Assembly: GCA_030220185.1 (NCBI GenBank)
Contig: JASPKZ010010232.1
Coordinates: 16,001-80,000 of the forward strand
Source: Diploptera punctata
Lineage: Eukaryota > Arthropoda > Insecta > Blattodea > Blaberidae
Direction of reading: 5' to 3'
DNA: 64,000 nt
In this document: positions 31,628-42,939 of the stretch, in pieces
Layout of the letters: each line of letters starts with the position of its first letter
Numbering within the stretch: position 1 is the first letter of the stretch
Made by a program: the position numbers and the translations under genes
The notes under the pieces: model-generated
The model's database searches: none
What the model saw: the letters and a program-made list of their open reading frames with translations, nothing else
Told to the model about the DNA's origin: nothing

Positions 31628-34386
31628 TAAAATATTGTAATATATTTTACGGTTATAATGTATTTTTTACGTACTTTGTATTCTAATATTTTTAATTTTA
31701 CAGAGTTTATAAAATATTTTGATGCTTTATGTTATAAAGATAAAAACATTCTATATTTCAGTTCTTTATGTTGTATTCTCTTAAATTTAGAATAATATAC
31801 TTAATTTTGTTATGTGATATTTCAGGTTGAACTGTGATGTTCATAAATTGGAAAAGCAGTTTAACTTTTACTGTTATATTATGAATTTCTAAAACTTTTC
31901 AATGTGTTGTATTTCATGTGCATATATTATGAATACTGTGTTTTATTTTTGCTTTATATCTTGACATTTGTAATTTTGTTTTTAATTTGTAGACCTATTG
32001 TGAACTTTCTATCTGAACCATATTAATTTTAATTTCCTATGTAATTTTTTTTTTTACTTTTCAGAAATTTGAATACATTAAGTTTATATACCTTTTAATT
32101 CATTTTTGCAGTCTGTACGAAACATAATGTATTATAAAGTTGTGATTTATGTGTATAAAGGGCTATGTTTTAGGTTGCACTTGATATTATCTTATGGTGT
32201 TTGCATGCATTTTCTTAAAAGTAATTTGAAGTTTTTAACATTTATTTATCCAGTTTGCAACATGATAAGTTTCTGAATTCCGTTTCCTTTTATCCTCATC
32301 ATAGTGATACAGATTTAAGTGTAACATTTAAAACATTGTTTTAAGTTCATAAATTATACTTTTTTATGCCGATACTGTGATCATATCTTCATATGTGTTA
32401 TTTTATAAGTTTGTATTTCGTAATTTGTAATATGATATTATACCGTCTATAAGTAACAATTAAATAAAACATATTGTCGATTTCGTAAATAATTTATATG
32501 AAGTGATCATATTGTTTTATTTTACGTAACCCACGCAACGTGGATTAAGTCCAAGCCATAAAATGCATCACAACCACCTGTAATTTGTATTGTTCACAAT
32601 TTTTAATATTATTTATCACTAACATAATTACGAGGTAAATTAATTTTCAGGAGTATGTAAGGTCGGATAAACTATTATTTTTGGGACAGTTATACGCCAT
32701 TTTTGCCTCCTCCAGTGACCAGAATAACTGTATAATAATATTTTCAGGTTTATGAGAGTTAAAGATAACATCAATTATCTACCAATTTCGAACAGTGGGT
32801 TATTGGGCGAAGTAGTCTGGACGAAATTGATAACACGGATTTAAAGAACAGAAAAGTAAATTTGACTAAATAACATAATGGGCGGAAAGTGACTGGACAT
32901 AAATTCTGTTACATGTACTTATGCTTATAACTTTATATTTGAATGATTTAAATGATCTTGATATGTTTAAAATATACTTTGTTACCTTATGTTATAATCA
33001 AATTAAGTTTATATATGTTAGTTTGTGATCTTGTGTTCTTATAAGTTAAGAATAATATACTTCCTCATTTTGTTTTATGTATTAACATGAACTGTGGTCC
33101 CATTAGTTAGGAAAGCAGATTCGTAGCTTTTACTGTTATATTGATGGATTTGTGAAGTTTTACAGTTAATTGTATTTTATGTGCATGTATTATGAAATCT
33201 GTGTTCTATTTTTGCTTTATGTCTTGATATTTGTAATTCTGATTTTAATTTGTAGACCTATTGTGAACGTTGTATCGGAACAACATTAATTGTATTTTCC
33301 ATTTTTTTTTACTTTTCAATAATTTGAATGCAATAAGTTTATATATTTCTCATTTAGCTATCTCTATCACATAATATAATGTATTATACAAGTTAGTGAT
33401 GAGTGTAAATATATTTTTAGGATGCAGTTTAAATTATATTAAGATATGTGTTTGTAATTTCTTTCAATGCAGTTTGAAGATTTTGACATTTGTTATCCAG
33501 TTTGCAACATGGTACGTTTCTGCATTATGTTTTTTTATATTTAACGTAGTGATATATATTTAAGTGTACACTTTAAAAGACCGTTTAATTATAAACATTA
33601 ACTTTCTATTTTATTTTAACTTTACTGTGATCGTTTCTTCATATCAAATTTTATTATATAAGTATGTATTTTCTTTCAATTAAGGTTGAAGATGTTGGCA
33701 TTTGTTTAACCAGTTTGCAACATGGTAAGTTTCTGCATTTTTTTATAGAAGTGATATATATTTATGTGTATAATTTAAAAGAAAGTTTAGTTACAAAAAT
33801 TAACTTTTTTCTTTTGATTTTTGACTTTACTGTGATCGTTTCTTCATATCAAATTTTATTATATAAGTATGTGTTTTCTTTCAATGTAGGTTGAAGATGT
33901 TGGCATTTGTTCATCCAATTTACAACATGGTAAGTTCCTGCATTTTTTTTATTTTTATCGTAGTGATATATATTTATGTGTATAATTTAAAAGAACGTTT
34001 AGTTATAAAAATTAACTATTTTTTTATATTTTTAACTTTACAGTGATCATTTCTTCATATCAAATTTTATTATATAAGTATGTATTTTCTTTCAATGTAG
34101 GTTGAAGATGTTGGCATTTGTTTATCCAGTTTACAACATGGTAAGTTTCTGCATTTTTTATTTTTATCGTAGTGATACATATTTATGTGTATAATTTAAA
34201 AGAACGTTTAGTTATAAAAATTAACTTTTTTTTTATTTTTAACTTTACTGTGATCGTTTCTTCATATCAAATTTTATTATATAAGTATGTATTTTCTTTC
34301 ATTATAGGTTGAAGATTTGTCTATCCAATTTGCAACACGGTAAGTTTCTGCATTTTTTTTATTTCTATCGTAGTGATATATATTTA

Positions 34387-35488
34387 CTTACTTAATCACT
34401 GGCACTATCGAACCCGTAGGTTCATGGCCGCACGGACATAAGCTCTCCATACATCCCTATCCTGAGCTAATGCTTTCCAATCATTCCCTCTATAATCTAC
34501 TTCCCTCAAATCATAGTTAATGTTATTCTCCCACCTCATTCTTGGTCTACCAACTGGGCGTTTTCCCTCTGGCTTTCCTACAAGAACCTTCCATGCAAGT
34601 CTTTCATTCCCCATACGTGCAACATGTCCTGCCCATCGCAGTCTACGAGACTTAACAGTTCTTATTAAATCTGGCTTCCTATAAAGACCATGTAGTTCAT
34701 TGTTATGTAGTCTTCTCCATTCACCTGTCTGTTCATCTCTCTTTGGTCCAAAAATTTTCCTAAGTACTTTATTCTCAAATACTTGTAATCTCCTTTCCTC
34801 CCTTAAAGTAAGAGTGCATGTTTCGCACCCATATAATATAACTGGTAGAATAATAGTTTTATATATTTTCAGTTTAACGTTTTTTGAAAGGAGTTGGGAC
34901 ATCAAGAGTCTCTGCAATGCATAATAGCACGCATTTCCAGAATTGAGCATATGTTTAATTTCTTTGTGCATCTCATTCCTATTTGTGATTATTGTTCCTA
35001 GGTATTTGAATTCATCCAGATCCTCAAAATTTCCCTCATTTGTCACTAGCTGTCCATTTCCATTATTTAATGAATTTCTACGTGTGACCATATATTTAGT
35101 TTTATTGATATTTACTTCTAGCCCTAATTTCTTAGTGTTACTCAACAGTGTGTGCGTGTTGTCCTTTAGTATCTCCTCGCTATCGGCCAACAATACTACA
35201 TCATCAGCATAAACTAACAGCTTATTAATACCATTCAGTTGTAAGCCTTCCTCATTCTCTAAAGATTTAATGGCATGCTCTAGTACAAAATTAAATAGTA
35301 GAGGAGATAGTGCATCTCCTTGCTTCAACCCATTCTGGATTTCAAAAGTGTCCGAAAATTGTTTGCCCACACGCACCCTAATATTTGTGCCATTTAGATA
35401 CATTCGTATAAGTCTAACTAACTTTTTAGGAATTCCGAACTCCATCAGGATACTATATATCTTCTCCCTCTTAATTGAATCATATGAT
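34387..35488 (-). mobile_element. LINE-A, 5'-truncated, with intact RT frame
   Basis: A recent-looking minus-strand insertion in the 208-bp array. The right end coincides with a truncation inside the RT domain; the left end is the TAAGTAAG-type tail. The array resumes in register (tatttta / ttttatgtgtata), leaving at most a 4-bp ttta duplication. Confidence 0.9.
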
Positions 35489-35490
35489 TT
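34405..35490 (-). CDS. LINE-A reverse transcriptase, truncated but open (362 codons)
   Basis: Partial non-LTR retrotransposon protein, on the minus strand; the frame is open from about 35,490, and the first ATG at 35,445 gives 346 residues. Order from that Met: GIPKKLVRLIRMYLNG (palm, just after the truncated motif-A end YDSIKREKIYSIL), GLKQGDALSPLLFN (motif B region, ~40-53), LLVYADDVVLLA (catalytic motif C, ~77-88), GLEVNINKTKYM (motif D), FKYLGTIITN, LPVILYGCETCTLTLREERR (thumb; the usual CETW is CETC), GHVARMGNERLAWKVLVGKP and GKRPVGRPRMRWENN, then stop. The endonuclease and the first part of the RT are missing, so it cannot be autonomous. The family looks RTE-like from the YADD context and basic GRPRMRW tail; that clade call is from memory. 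Confidence 0.85.
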   Translation of the reverse strand, partial: KSYDSIKREKIYSILMEFGIPKKLVRLIRMYLNGTNIRVRVGKQFSDTFEIQNGLKQGDALSPLLFNFVLEHAIKSLENEEGLQLNGINKLLVYADDVVLLADSEEILKDNTHTLLSNTKKLGLEVNINKTKYMVTRRNSLNNGNGQLVTNEGNFEDLDEFKYLGTIITNRNEMHKEIKHMLNSGNACYYALQRLLMSQLLSKNVKLKIYKTIILPVILYGCETCTLTLREERRLQVFENKVLRKIFGPKRDEQTGEWRRLHNNELHGLYRKPDLIRTVKSRRLRWAGHVARMGNERLAWKVLVGKPEGKRPVGRPRMRWENNINYDLREVDYRGNDWKALAQDRDVWRAYVRAAMNLRVR

Positions 35491-38400
35491 TATGTGTATA
35501 ATTTAAAAGAACGTTTAGTTATAACAATTAACTCTTTTTATTTTTAACTTTACTGTGATCGTTTCTTCATATCAAAGTTTATTATATACGTATGTATTTT
35601 CTTTCAATGTAGGTTGAAGATGTTGGCATTTGTTTATCCAGTTTGCAACTTGGTAAGTTTCTGCATTTTTTATTTTTATCGTAGTGATATATATTTATGT
35701 GTATGATTTAAAAGAACGTTTGGTTATAAAAATTAACTTTCTATTTTATTTTAACTTTACTGTGATCGTTTCTTCATATCAAATTTTATTATATAAGTAT
35801 GTATTTTCTTTCAATTAAGGTTGAAGATGTTGGAATTTGTTTAACCAGTTTGCAACATGGTAAGTTTCTGCATTTTTTTAATCGTAGTGATATATATTTA
35901 TGTGTACAATTTAAAAGAACGTTTAGTTATAAAAATTAACTTTTTTCTTTTGATTTTTGACTTTACTGTGATCGTTTCTTTATATCAAATTTTATTATAT
36001 AAGTATGTGTTTTCTTTCAATATAGTTTGAAGATGTTGGCATTTGTTCATCCAATTTGCAACATGGTAAGTTCCTGCATTTCTTTTATTTTTATCGTAGT
36101 GATATGTATTTATGTGTATAATTTAAAAAAACGTTTAGTTATAAAAATTAACAATTTTTTTATATTTTTAACTTTACAGTGATCATTTCTTCATATCAAA
36201 TTTTATTATATAAGTATGTATTTTCTTTCAATGTAGGTTGAAGGTGTTGGCATTTGTTTATCCAGTTGGCAACATGGTAAGTTCCTGCATTTTTTATTTT
36301 TATCGTAGTGATATATATTAGGTGTATAATTTAAAAGAACGTTTAGTTATAAAAAATAACTTTGTTTATTTTTAACTTTACTGTGATCGTTTCTTCATAT
36401 CAAATTTTATTATATAACTATGACTTTCTTTCAAGGTAGGTTCAAGATATTGGCATTTGTTTGTCCAGTTTGCAACATGGTAAGTTTCTGCATTTTTTTC
36501 TATTTTTATCGTAGTGATATATATTTATGTGTATAATTTAAAAGAACGTTTGGTTATAAAAATTAACTTTCTATTTTATTTTAACTTTACTGTGATCGTT
36601 TCTTCATATCAAATTTTATTATATAAGTATGTACTTTCTTTCAATTAAGGTTGAAGATGTTGGCATTTGTTTAACCAGTTTGCAACATGGTAAGTTTCTG
36701 CATTTTTTTAATCGTAGTGATATATATTTATGTGTACAATTTAAAAGAACGTTTAGTTATAAAAATTAACTTTTTTCTTTTGATTTTTGACTTTACTGTG
36801 ATCGTTTCTTCATATCAAATTTTATTATATAAGTATGCGTTTTCTTTCAATGTAGGTTGAAGATGTTAGCATTTGTTCATCCAATTTGCAACATGGTAAG
36901 TTCCTGCATTTCTTTTATTTTTATCGTAGTGATATGTATTTATGTGTATAATTTAAAAGAACGTTTAGTTATAAAAATTAACTATTTTTTATATTTTTAA
37001 CTTTACAGTGATCATTTCTTCATATCAAATTTTATTATATAAGTATGTATTTTCTTTCAATGTAGGTTGAAGATGTTGGCATTTGTTTATCCAGTTGGCA
37101 ACATGGTAAGTTCCTGCATTTTTTTATTTTTATCGTAGTGATATATATTTAAGTGTATAATTTAAAAGAACGTTTAGTTATAAAAATTAACTTTTTTTTT
37201 ATTTTTAACTTTATTGTGATCGTTTCTTCATATCAAATTTCATTATATAAGTATGTATTTTCTTTCAATGTAGGTTGAAGGTGTTGGCATTTGATTACCC
37301 AGTTTGCAACATGGTAAGTTTCTGCATTTTCTTATTTTTATCGTAGTGATATATATATTTATGTGTATTATTTAAAGGAACGTTTAGTTATATAAATTAA
37401 CTTTTTTTTTATTTTTAACTTTACTGTGATCGTTTCTTCATATCAAATTTTATTATATAAGTATGTATTTTCTTTCAATGTAGGTTGAATATGTTGGCAT
37501 TTGTTTATCCAGATTACAACATGGTAAGTTTCTGCATTTTTTTATTTTTATCGTAGTGATATATATTTAAGTGTATAATTTAAAAGAAGGTTTAGTTATA
37601 AAAATGAACTTTTTTTTTTTCTATTTTTGACTTTACTGTGATCGTTTCTTCATATACAATTTTATTATATAAGTATGTATTTTCTTTCAATGTAGGGTGA
37701 AGGTGTTGGCATTTGTTTATCCAGTTTGCAACATGGTAAGTTTGTGCATTATTTTATTTTTATCGTAGTGATATATATTTAAGTGTATAATTTTAAACAA
37801 CGTTTAGTTATAAAAATTATTTTTTTTTATTTTTGACTTTACTGTGATCGTTTCTTCATATCAAATTTTATTATATAAGTATGTATTTTCTTTCAATGTA
37901 GGTTGAAGATGTTGGCATTTGTTTATCCAGTTTGCAACATGGTAAGTTTCTGCTTTATGTTTTTTTTTACATTTATAGTAGTGATAAATATGTAAGTGTA
38001 TAATTTATAAGAATATGTAATTATAAAGAATAACTTTTATTTTTTATTTTTTACTTTACTATAACCGTTTCTTCATATCTAAATGCTATTTTATTATTTT
38101 ATACGAGTATTTCATAATTCTGAATCTGATATTAAAGCGTCAATAAGTAGCAATTAAATGAAAGATATTATCGATATTGTGAATCATTTTATGAAGCGAG
38201 TGCCTTTTATTATTTTACGTAAAACTCGCAATGTGGAAGCTATAAAATTAATCGTAACTGCTTCTAATTTGTATTGTTCACAATTTCTAATTTTGTTTTT
38301 CAGTAACATGATGAGGTAAATTTACTTTTAGGTTTATGTAAGGTCGTATAAAATGTTATTTTTGGGACAGTTATACGCCATTTTTGCATCCTCCACTGAT

Positions 38401-38936
38401 CATTATAACTATACATAAACATTTGCTGTATTTTAGAGTTACAGCTAACATTAGCATTTTACAAATATCAAACAGAACGTTTTGGACGAAATTCATAAAA
38501 CATATATTTAAAGGACAGAAAAGTAAATAGTACTAAATAACATAATGGACGTAATGTGATTGAAGAAGAATTCTGTTAGACGCACGTATGCTTATAAGTT
38601 AGTATTTGTATGTTGATATATTTCCTTAATCTATGTTATGAGATATGTGAAATTAAGATTGTATATAATGTTCATAAACTATTATGACTACTCAAACTAT
38701 CTGGAAGATTAGAAGTAGATATTTGCTGGTTTACGAGAGTTACAGTAATTTACCAGAGCAAATATTGGACGATATATTTTTGGAGGAAATGCTAACTTCA
38801 CGTATAAGAGCGAACGCAAAATTAAAAATAAAACGAGAATATAGTAAATGAAACATTGGACGAGAAAAACAAAATGTACATCTAATATGAAGACATTTCT
38901 GCTAATAGTATGTATATATGCATGTATGTAAAAGTA

Positions 38937-39232
38937 AAGTAAAATGATCCCACAACAGGCCCGGAGGCCCTTGGGGTAGTAGGAGGTTAAGGCTCCCACT
39001 TTTTCTAGACAATCGGCACTTTATGTCAGCCGGGTTGTCAGCCCTGCGTGACGGCCGCCTTTACTCCCAGAACAAGCGTCTGCTACTCATTTCCGTTAGA
39101 GGCTGAGTCGACCCCAGGGCCATAGTGCCGCCAGAGGGTTTGGGTCAGTTTAAAAATCCAGACCCCAACGGGACTTGAACTCTCGACCCTCCGGCTTGTA
39201 GCTCAGTGCCTTAACCACTACGCTACGACGTA
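38937..39232 (-). mobile_element. S5 SINE, full length
   Basis: Minus-strand S5 almost identical to the copy at 2.0-2.3 kb (head ctacgacgtagcg... with gttaaggcactgag; tail gatcccacaacaggcccgg). It marks the right edge of the macro-array. Confidence 0.9.
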
Positions 39233-39499
39233 GAGTTAGTTAGTTAGAATGTGAAGGCTTATTGTCGGAACCAGGAAGTTTAAGTTTGCATATAATCTCA
39301 TATCAGGAAATGTACCTGTTCCCCGCTACAAGCAACACGAACTACATCCTTTCAGCAACGATACAATATCAAAATGTGAGCAGGATTTCTGGAAGACCAT
39401 GTTTTTGTTCCCTGCCTTTTATCACTTAAACTCACAAGTGACACGTACTTGCTTTTCGTTCAACGCCAGATGTAGTGTGCCGCTAAATATTTGTTAAAA

Positions 39500-39990
39500 T
39501 ATGTGATTTCAGCACGAATAAGCACAACTTCATCTTTCTCTTACGGTCCGAGATATTCTGAATACATTATTTAGGAAAAAGTGGATAGATCTAACTAACT
39601 AACTAACTCACTGGCACTATCGAACCCGTAGGTTCATGGCCGCACGGACATAAGCTGCCCATATATCCCTATCCTGAGTCAATGTTTTTCAATCATCCCC
39701 TGTATAATCTACTTCCCTCAAATCATAGTTAATGTTATTCTCCCACGTCATTCTTGGTCTTACAACTGGACGTTTTCCCTCTGGTTTAAGTGGATAGATC
39801 TGGTTGTCCTAATTTCATGGTCTGGATGATCCCCGGACTTTATTTCGCTAGATTATTTCCTGTAGGGTTACTTAAAACGTCTAATTTTAGAGACTCCTTT
39901 GGAATCAGAGGAAGAGTTTCTGGCGCGAGGTTATGGCAGCGGAAGAAGTTGAACTAGCAGATATTGGGACCGTGCATATATCTGAACACA
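39500..39990 (+). pseudogene. Mariner-like transposase relic split by LINE-A
   Basis: Before the LINE: FQHE.AQLHLSLTVRDILNT (for the usual FQQDGAPPH.S..VR..LN), then LFRKKWIDL. After it: WIDLVVLISWSG.SPDFISL and DYFL.GYLK, i.e. the W..RSPDL.PLDFFLWGYLK block around the last catalytic acid. Then ETPLESEEEFLAR and, after a frameshift, VMAAEEVELADIGTV. Stops replace several codons. Only the C-terminal third survives. Confidence 0.8.
39593..39787 (-). mobile_element. LINE-A 3' end with exact target duplication
   Basis: Short minus-strand LINE-A end (AACTAACTAACTAACT tail to the GKRPV region) flanked by an exact 14-bp duplication AAGTGGATAGATCT at 39,579-39,592 and 39,788-39,801. It interrupts a mariner-like transposase relic, and removing the insert restores the WIDL codons. 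Confidence 0.92.
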
Positions 39991-39994
39991 ATAT

Positions 39995-40480
39995 GTAAAT
40001 AAGACATTTGTGAAGACGATGGCCACCAGCTCGAGGTTTTCTTGTACGTGAACACGGAAGTTATATAAAATAGCGTAATTAGAATAAACAGAAGAAGTAG
40101 AGATTTTAACGTGTGGTATTTTGTTTATGGCGGGGAAAGGTACGTTTCCTGAGATGCAAAACGTAACGTTCACGGTTCCAACTTACAATTCCTGAAAATC
40201 TGTAGTGCACATATAGATATATTCTGTATATAATATCCCCTCTATTCGAAGTCGCCTCATTTACATATTATATTATTGGTAGGTTATTGCAATCTAATGT
40301 ATGTAATGTTTGAAGTATTATAATTTAACGTCTTATTTCATATCATCGCTGCCATATCTTACTATATACATATGTGATATTTCTTAGCGCAATCTTCTTT
40401 GAAATTCAATTTCATAAACTGTTATAACAATGTAAATATTTAGTTTATCATTTTTACTGTAAAATATTTACAGATTTAAT
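39995..40480. other. AT-rich, no supported gene
   Basis: The 80-codon minus-strand frame (39,931-40,173) mostly overlaps the mariner relic and has no domain. Confidence 0.35.
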
Positions 40481-40486
40481 CTATGT

Positions 40487-40645
<159 letters not shown>

Positions 40646-40649
40646 AATT

Positions 40650-41130
40650 TTATCGGACGTTAATGCAAAACAATTTTTATTTTTTCCTCGCTTTTTTACC
40701 TTGAAATTTTTTTAAAAATATATTATAATTAGCAGTTTTATTTTAATATCTTGAGCTTATTATGTATAATAACAGCATTTATATATTTTATCTTGTTAAG
40801 TTTGAGAATTAATATTCCATTTTTTTAAATTTTGTACTGACACGAATTAGGTACTGGTATTTGTAAAATATATTTTTACTATCTAATCACACTTTGTAAT
40901 GTATTTTCGAGGTTTGTTCATGACTGTCTGTGTGATATATCTGTTAAATGCCTTAAATTCCACGGTTCGATTACCGGCTAAGATACGGAAACTTTGCTTT
41001 CGGTATAAGTTCTGCAAAGAGGTCTATTCAGCCACCAGACAACAACTGAGAAATAGGGAATGCAGTTAAGAAAACTGAAAATAAGGGTGAGGAAAACCAT
41101 CACAATAACAATATAACACAATAACTCCCT
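40650..41130. other. AT-rich, nothing recognised
   Basis: No coding or shared repeat recognised. Confidence 0.35.
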
Positions 41131-41139
41131 AAAAGATAT

Positions 41140-41335
41140 CATACTGCTATGAGATTTTCGGTGGTTCGGTGATTCGAGTACCAGTGAAGGAAGATATTTT
41201 CTCTTATCATTTTGCCCAGAGTAGGATCGCAGTATCGTGAAAAATTTGGGTAGTTATAACATGTAGCGATTCTACCTATAACGGCTTGGAAACCTGACAT
41301 GACATGATATGTCACCCCTATACTGACTAGGAGTA
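41140..41335 (+). mobile_element. S2 SINE, strongly decayed
   Basis: Plus-strand landmarks in S2 order: cagagtaggatcgcagtatcg, tgggtagttataaca, ctataacggcttggaaacc, acatgacatgatatgtcacc cctatactg. Confidence 0.55.
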
Positions 41336-41604
41336 ATTTTATAATATAGTTAATTAATATAGGCATATTTGAATTGTAAAATGTCATTACATTAAATAAG
41401 ATGTAATGATCTCTTCGCTCTATGAAAAGAGCTCGAATTGCTCTGCTCTCGGAGGCGAGAGGCATTAGGTCGAAGGAGCAACAAACAGGGGACGTGAAGT
41501 CAGTGGCTGTTCCTAAAAGTGCGTAGAAGTAATGGTGCCTTTTTTTGCATCGAAGACCCGAGACTGGTACTGTCGCTGGATAATAAACCTAGATGAAAAA
41601 TGCT

Positions 41605-41938
<334 letters not shown>

Positions 41939-41939
41939 T

Positions 41940-42782
41940 GTTCAGGAATGGGAGTACGAATTGGAGATGGATCAACAGATACAATATATGCACTGTTATT
42001 TGCGGATGACCAGATAATAATTGCTCAAGAATATGAAGACATGGAGTTTATGTTCAGAAAATTATTGGACGAATACGATAATTGGGGTTTGAAAATAAAT
42101 TTAGAAAAAAAAATATATGGGATGTGGAGCCGAAACCGAAGATTTGATATTAGTAGATGAAAGTTGTATATTAGAGGATATGAAGAATTTGAGTATCTGG
42201 GAGTAAAATTAGATAAAGAGGATAAACAAGAAAGTGATATTAAGAACAGAATAAATAAAGGTAGAGCAATAACAGCAATGATGAATGGAGTCTTATGGAA
42301 CAGGCATATAACCAGGAAAAATAAGTTACTAATATATAATTCAATAGTGAGAAGTACTGTAACATATGGAGCTGAAATTTGGAAATTGAACAAAAACTTA
42401 GATCAAAAACTTATGTCGACGAAAATGGATTTCTTGAAGAGAGCAGCAAGATATTCAAAATTAGACAAAATAAGAAATATTGTCATAAGAGAAAAAATGA
42501 ATATTGTTTATTCAATAGTAGATTATGTACGGTATAAGCAATTAAATTGGTATGGGCAGGTACGATGAATGCAAGAAGAAAGATTACCAGGAAAACATTG
42601 GAATGGTGTCCACCTGGAAGAAAGAGGAGAGGAAGACCCCGAAACTCGTGGATGCAGGAAATAAGAACTGGAATGAGAGCAAGAGGACTGGAGGACATGG
42701 CTTGGATGGAGAGAGACGAGTGGAGAAGAAAAATAAAACTTTAGGCACAGAAAGATGCGTAAACATTAAATTCCTGTATATA

Positions 42783-42785
<3 letters not shown>
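41940..42785 (+). pseudogene. LINE-C reverse transcriptase, 5'-truncated
   Basis: Begins immediately after the ATT tract. The frame shows GVRIGDGSTDTIYALLFADD QIIIAQ (catalytic FADD motif), NWGLKINLEKK (motif D region), an in-frame stop at 42,158, EFEYLGVKLDKE, VRSTVTYGAEIWKLNKN (thumb), LDKIRNIVIREKMNI, LNWYGQVR then a stop/frameshift at about 42,566. The C-terminus lies in another frame: LEWCPPGRKRRGRPRNSWMQ ... MERDEWRRKIKL and stop. The tail is (TAA)n. The FADDQ variant separates it from LINE-A. Non-functional. Confidence 0.88.
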
Positions 42786-42852
<67 letters not shown>

Positions 42853-42880
42853 TAATAATAATTATTATTATTATTATTGA
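42786..42880. repeat. (TAA)n then (ATT)n
   Basis: Tail of the LINE-C copy, about 22 TAA units followed by a short ATT run. Confidence 0.95.
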
Positions 42881-42939
42881 TAAAAGTTATTCAAAATGTA
42901 TATATAAACTCATATGTGAAAGTAAAAGTAGGAAAATAT

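Larger units (their letters stand above)
33473..37975 (+). repeat. 208-bp tandem array with splice-site-like 40-bp block
   Basis: About 17 copies, with spacing between successive blocks of 203-213 bp. Each contains ttttctttcaatgtag, a 40-bp block (VEDVGICLSSLQH in one frame, LKMLAFVYPVCNM in another), then gtaagtttctgcat. Block starts: 33,473; 33,685; 33,890; 34,101; 34,308 (8 bp deleted); 35,613; 35,820; 36,026; 36,237; 36,440; 36,650; 36,856; 37,066; 37,274; 37,484; 37,696; 37,902. Variants recur as sets (a taagg..tttaacc type, then a ttcatccaattt type, then a third) at 33,685, 35,820 and 36,650, indicating higher-order duplication. A LINE-A interrupts the array at 34,387-35,488. Confidence 0.92.
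28430..38935 (+). repeat. Diverged ~2-kb tandem array (macro-array)
   Basis: Landmark blocks recur in the same order: cgtcgaa.ccataaaatgagtcac (28,447; 30,570; 32,545; 38,240), taaggtcggtcaaa..tatttctgg (28,553; 30,687; 32,660; 38,340), tgatcgt..ctt.atatcttg with aagtttgtatttcgtaattt (28,735; 30,410; 32,385; 38,085), repeated ggacgaaa-type words, ttctgctaaccgtatgtatg (28,996; 30,967; 32,905; 38,567), and a closing tttatccagtttgcaac block (30,285; 32,245; 33,493 onward). Spacing is about 2 kb except in the third unit, which is swollen by the 208-bp array. Units are well diverged (I judge 20-35% by eye). The first unit lacks a segment. No long reading frame runs through it. Confidence 0.8.

Noticed and set aside
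33664..33894. 76-codon frame with VEDVGICLTSLQH
   Set aside because: Spans a repeat block plus its intron-like flank and is not conserved as a frame in the other units.
34700..35506. Plus-strand frames of 74-89 codons
   Set aside because: Antisense shadows of the LINE-A reverse transcriptase.
33473..37975. CRISPR-like appearance of regularly spaced repeats
   Set aside because: The units are similar along their whole 208 bp, so there are no unique spacers, and the context is eukaryotic.
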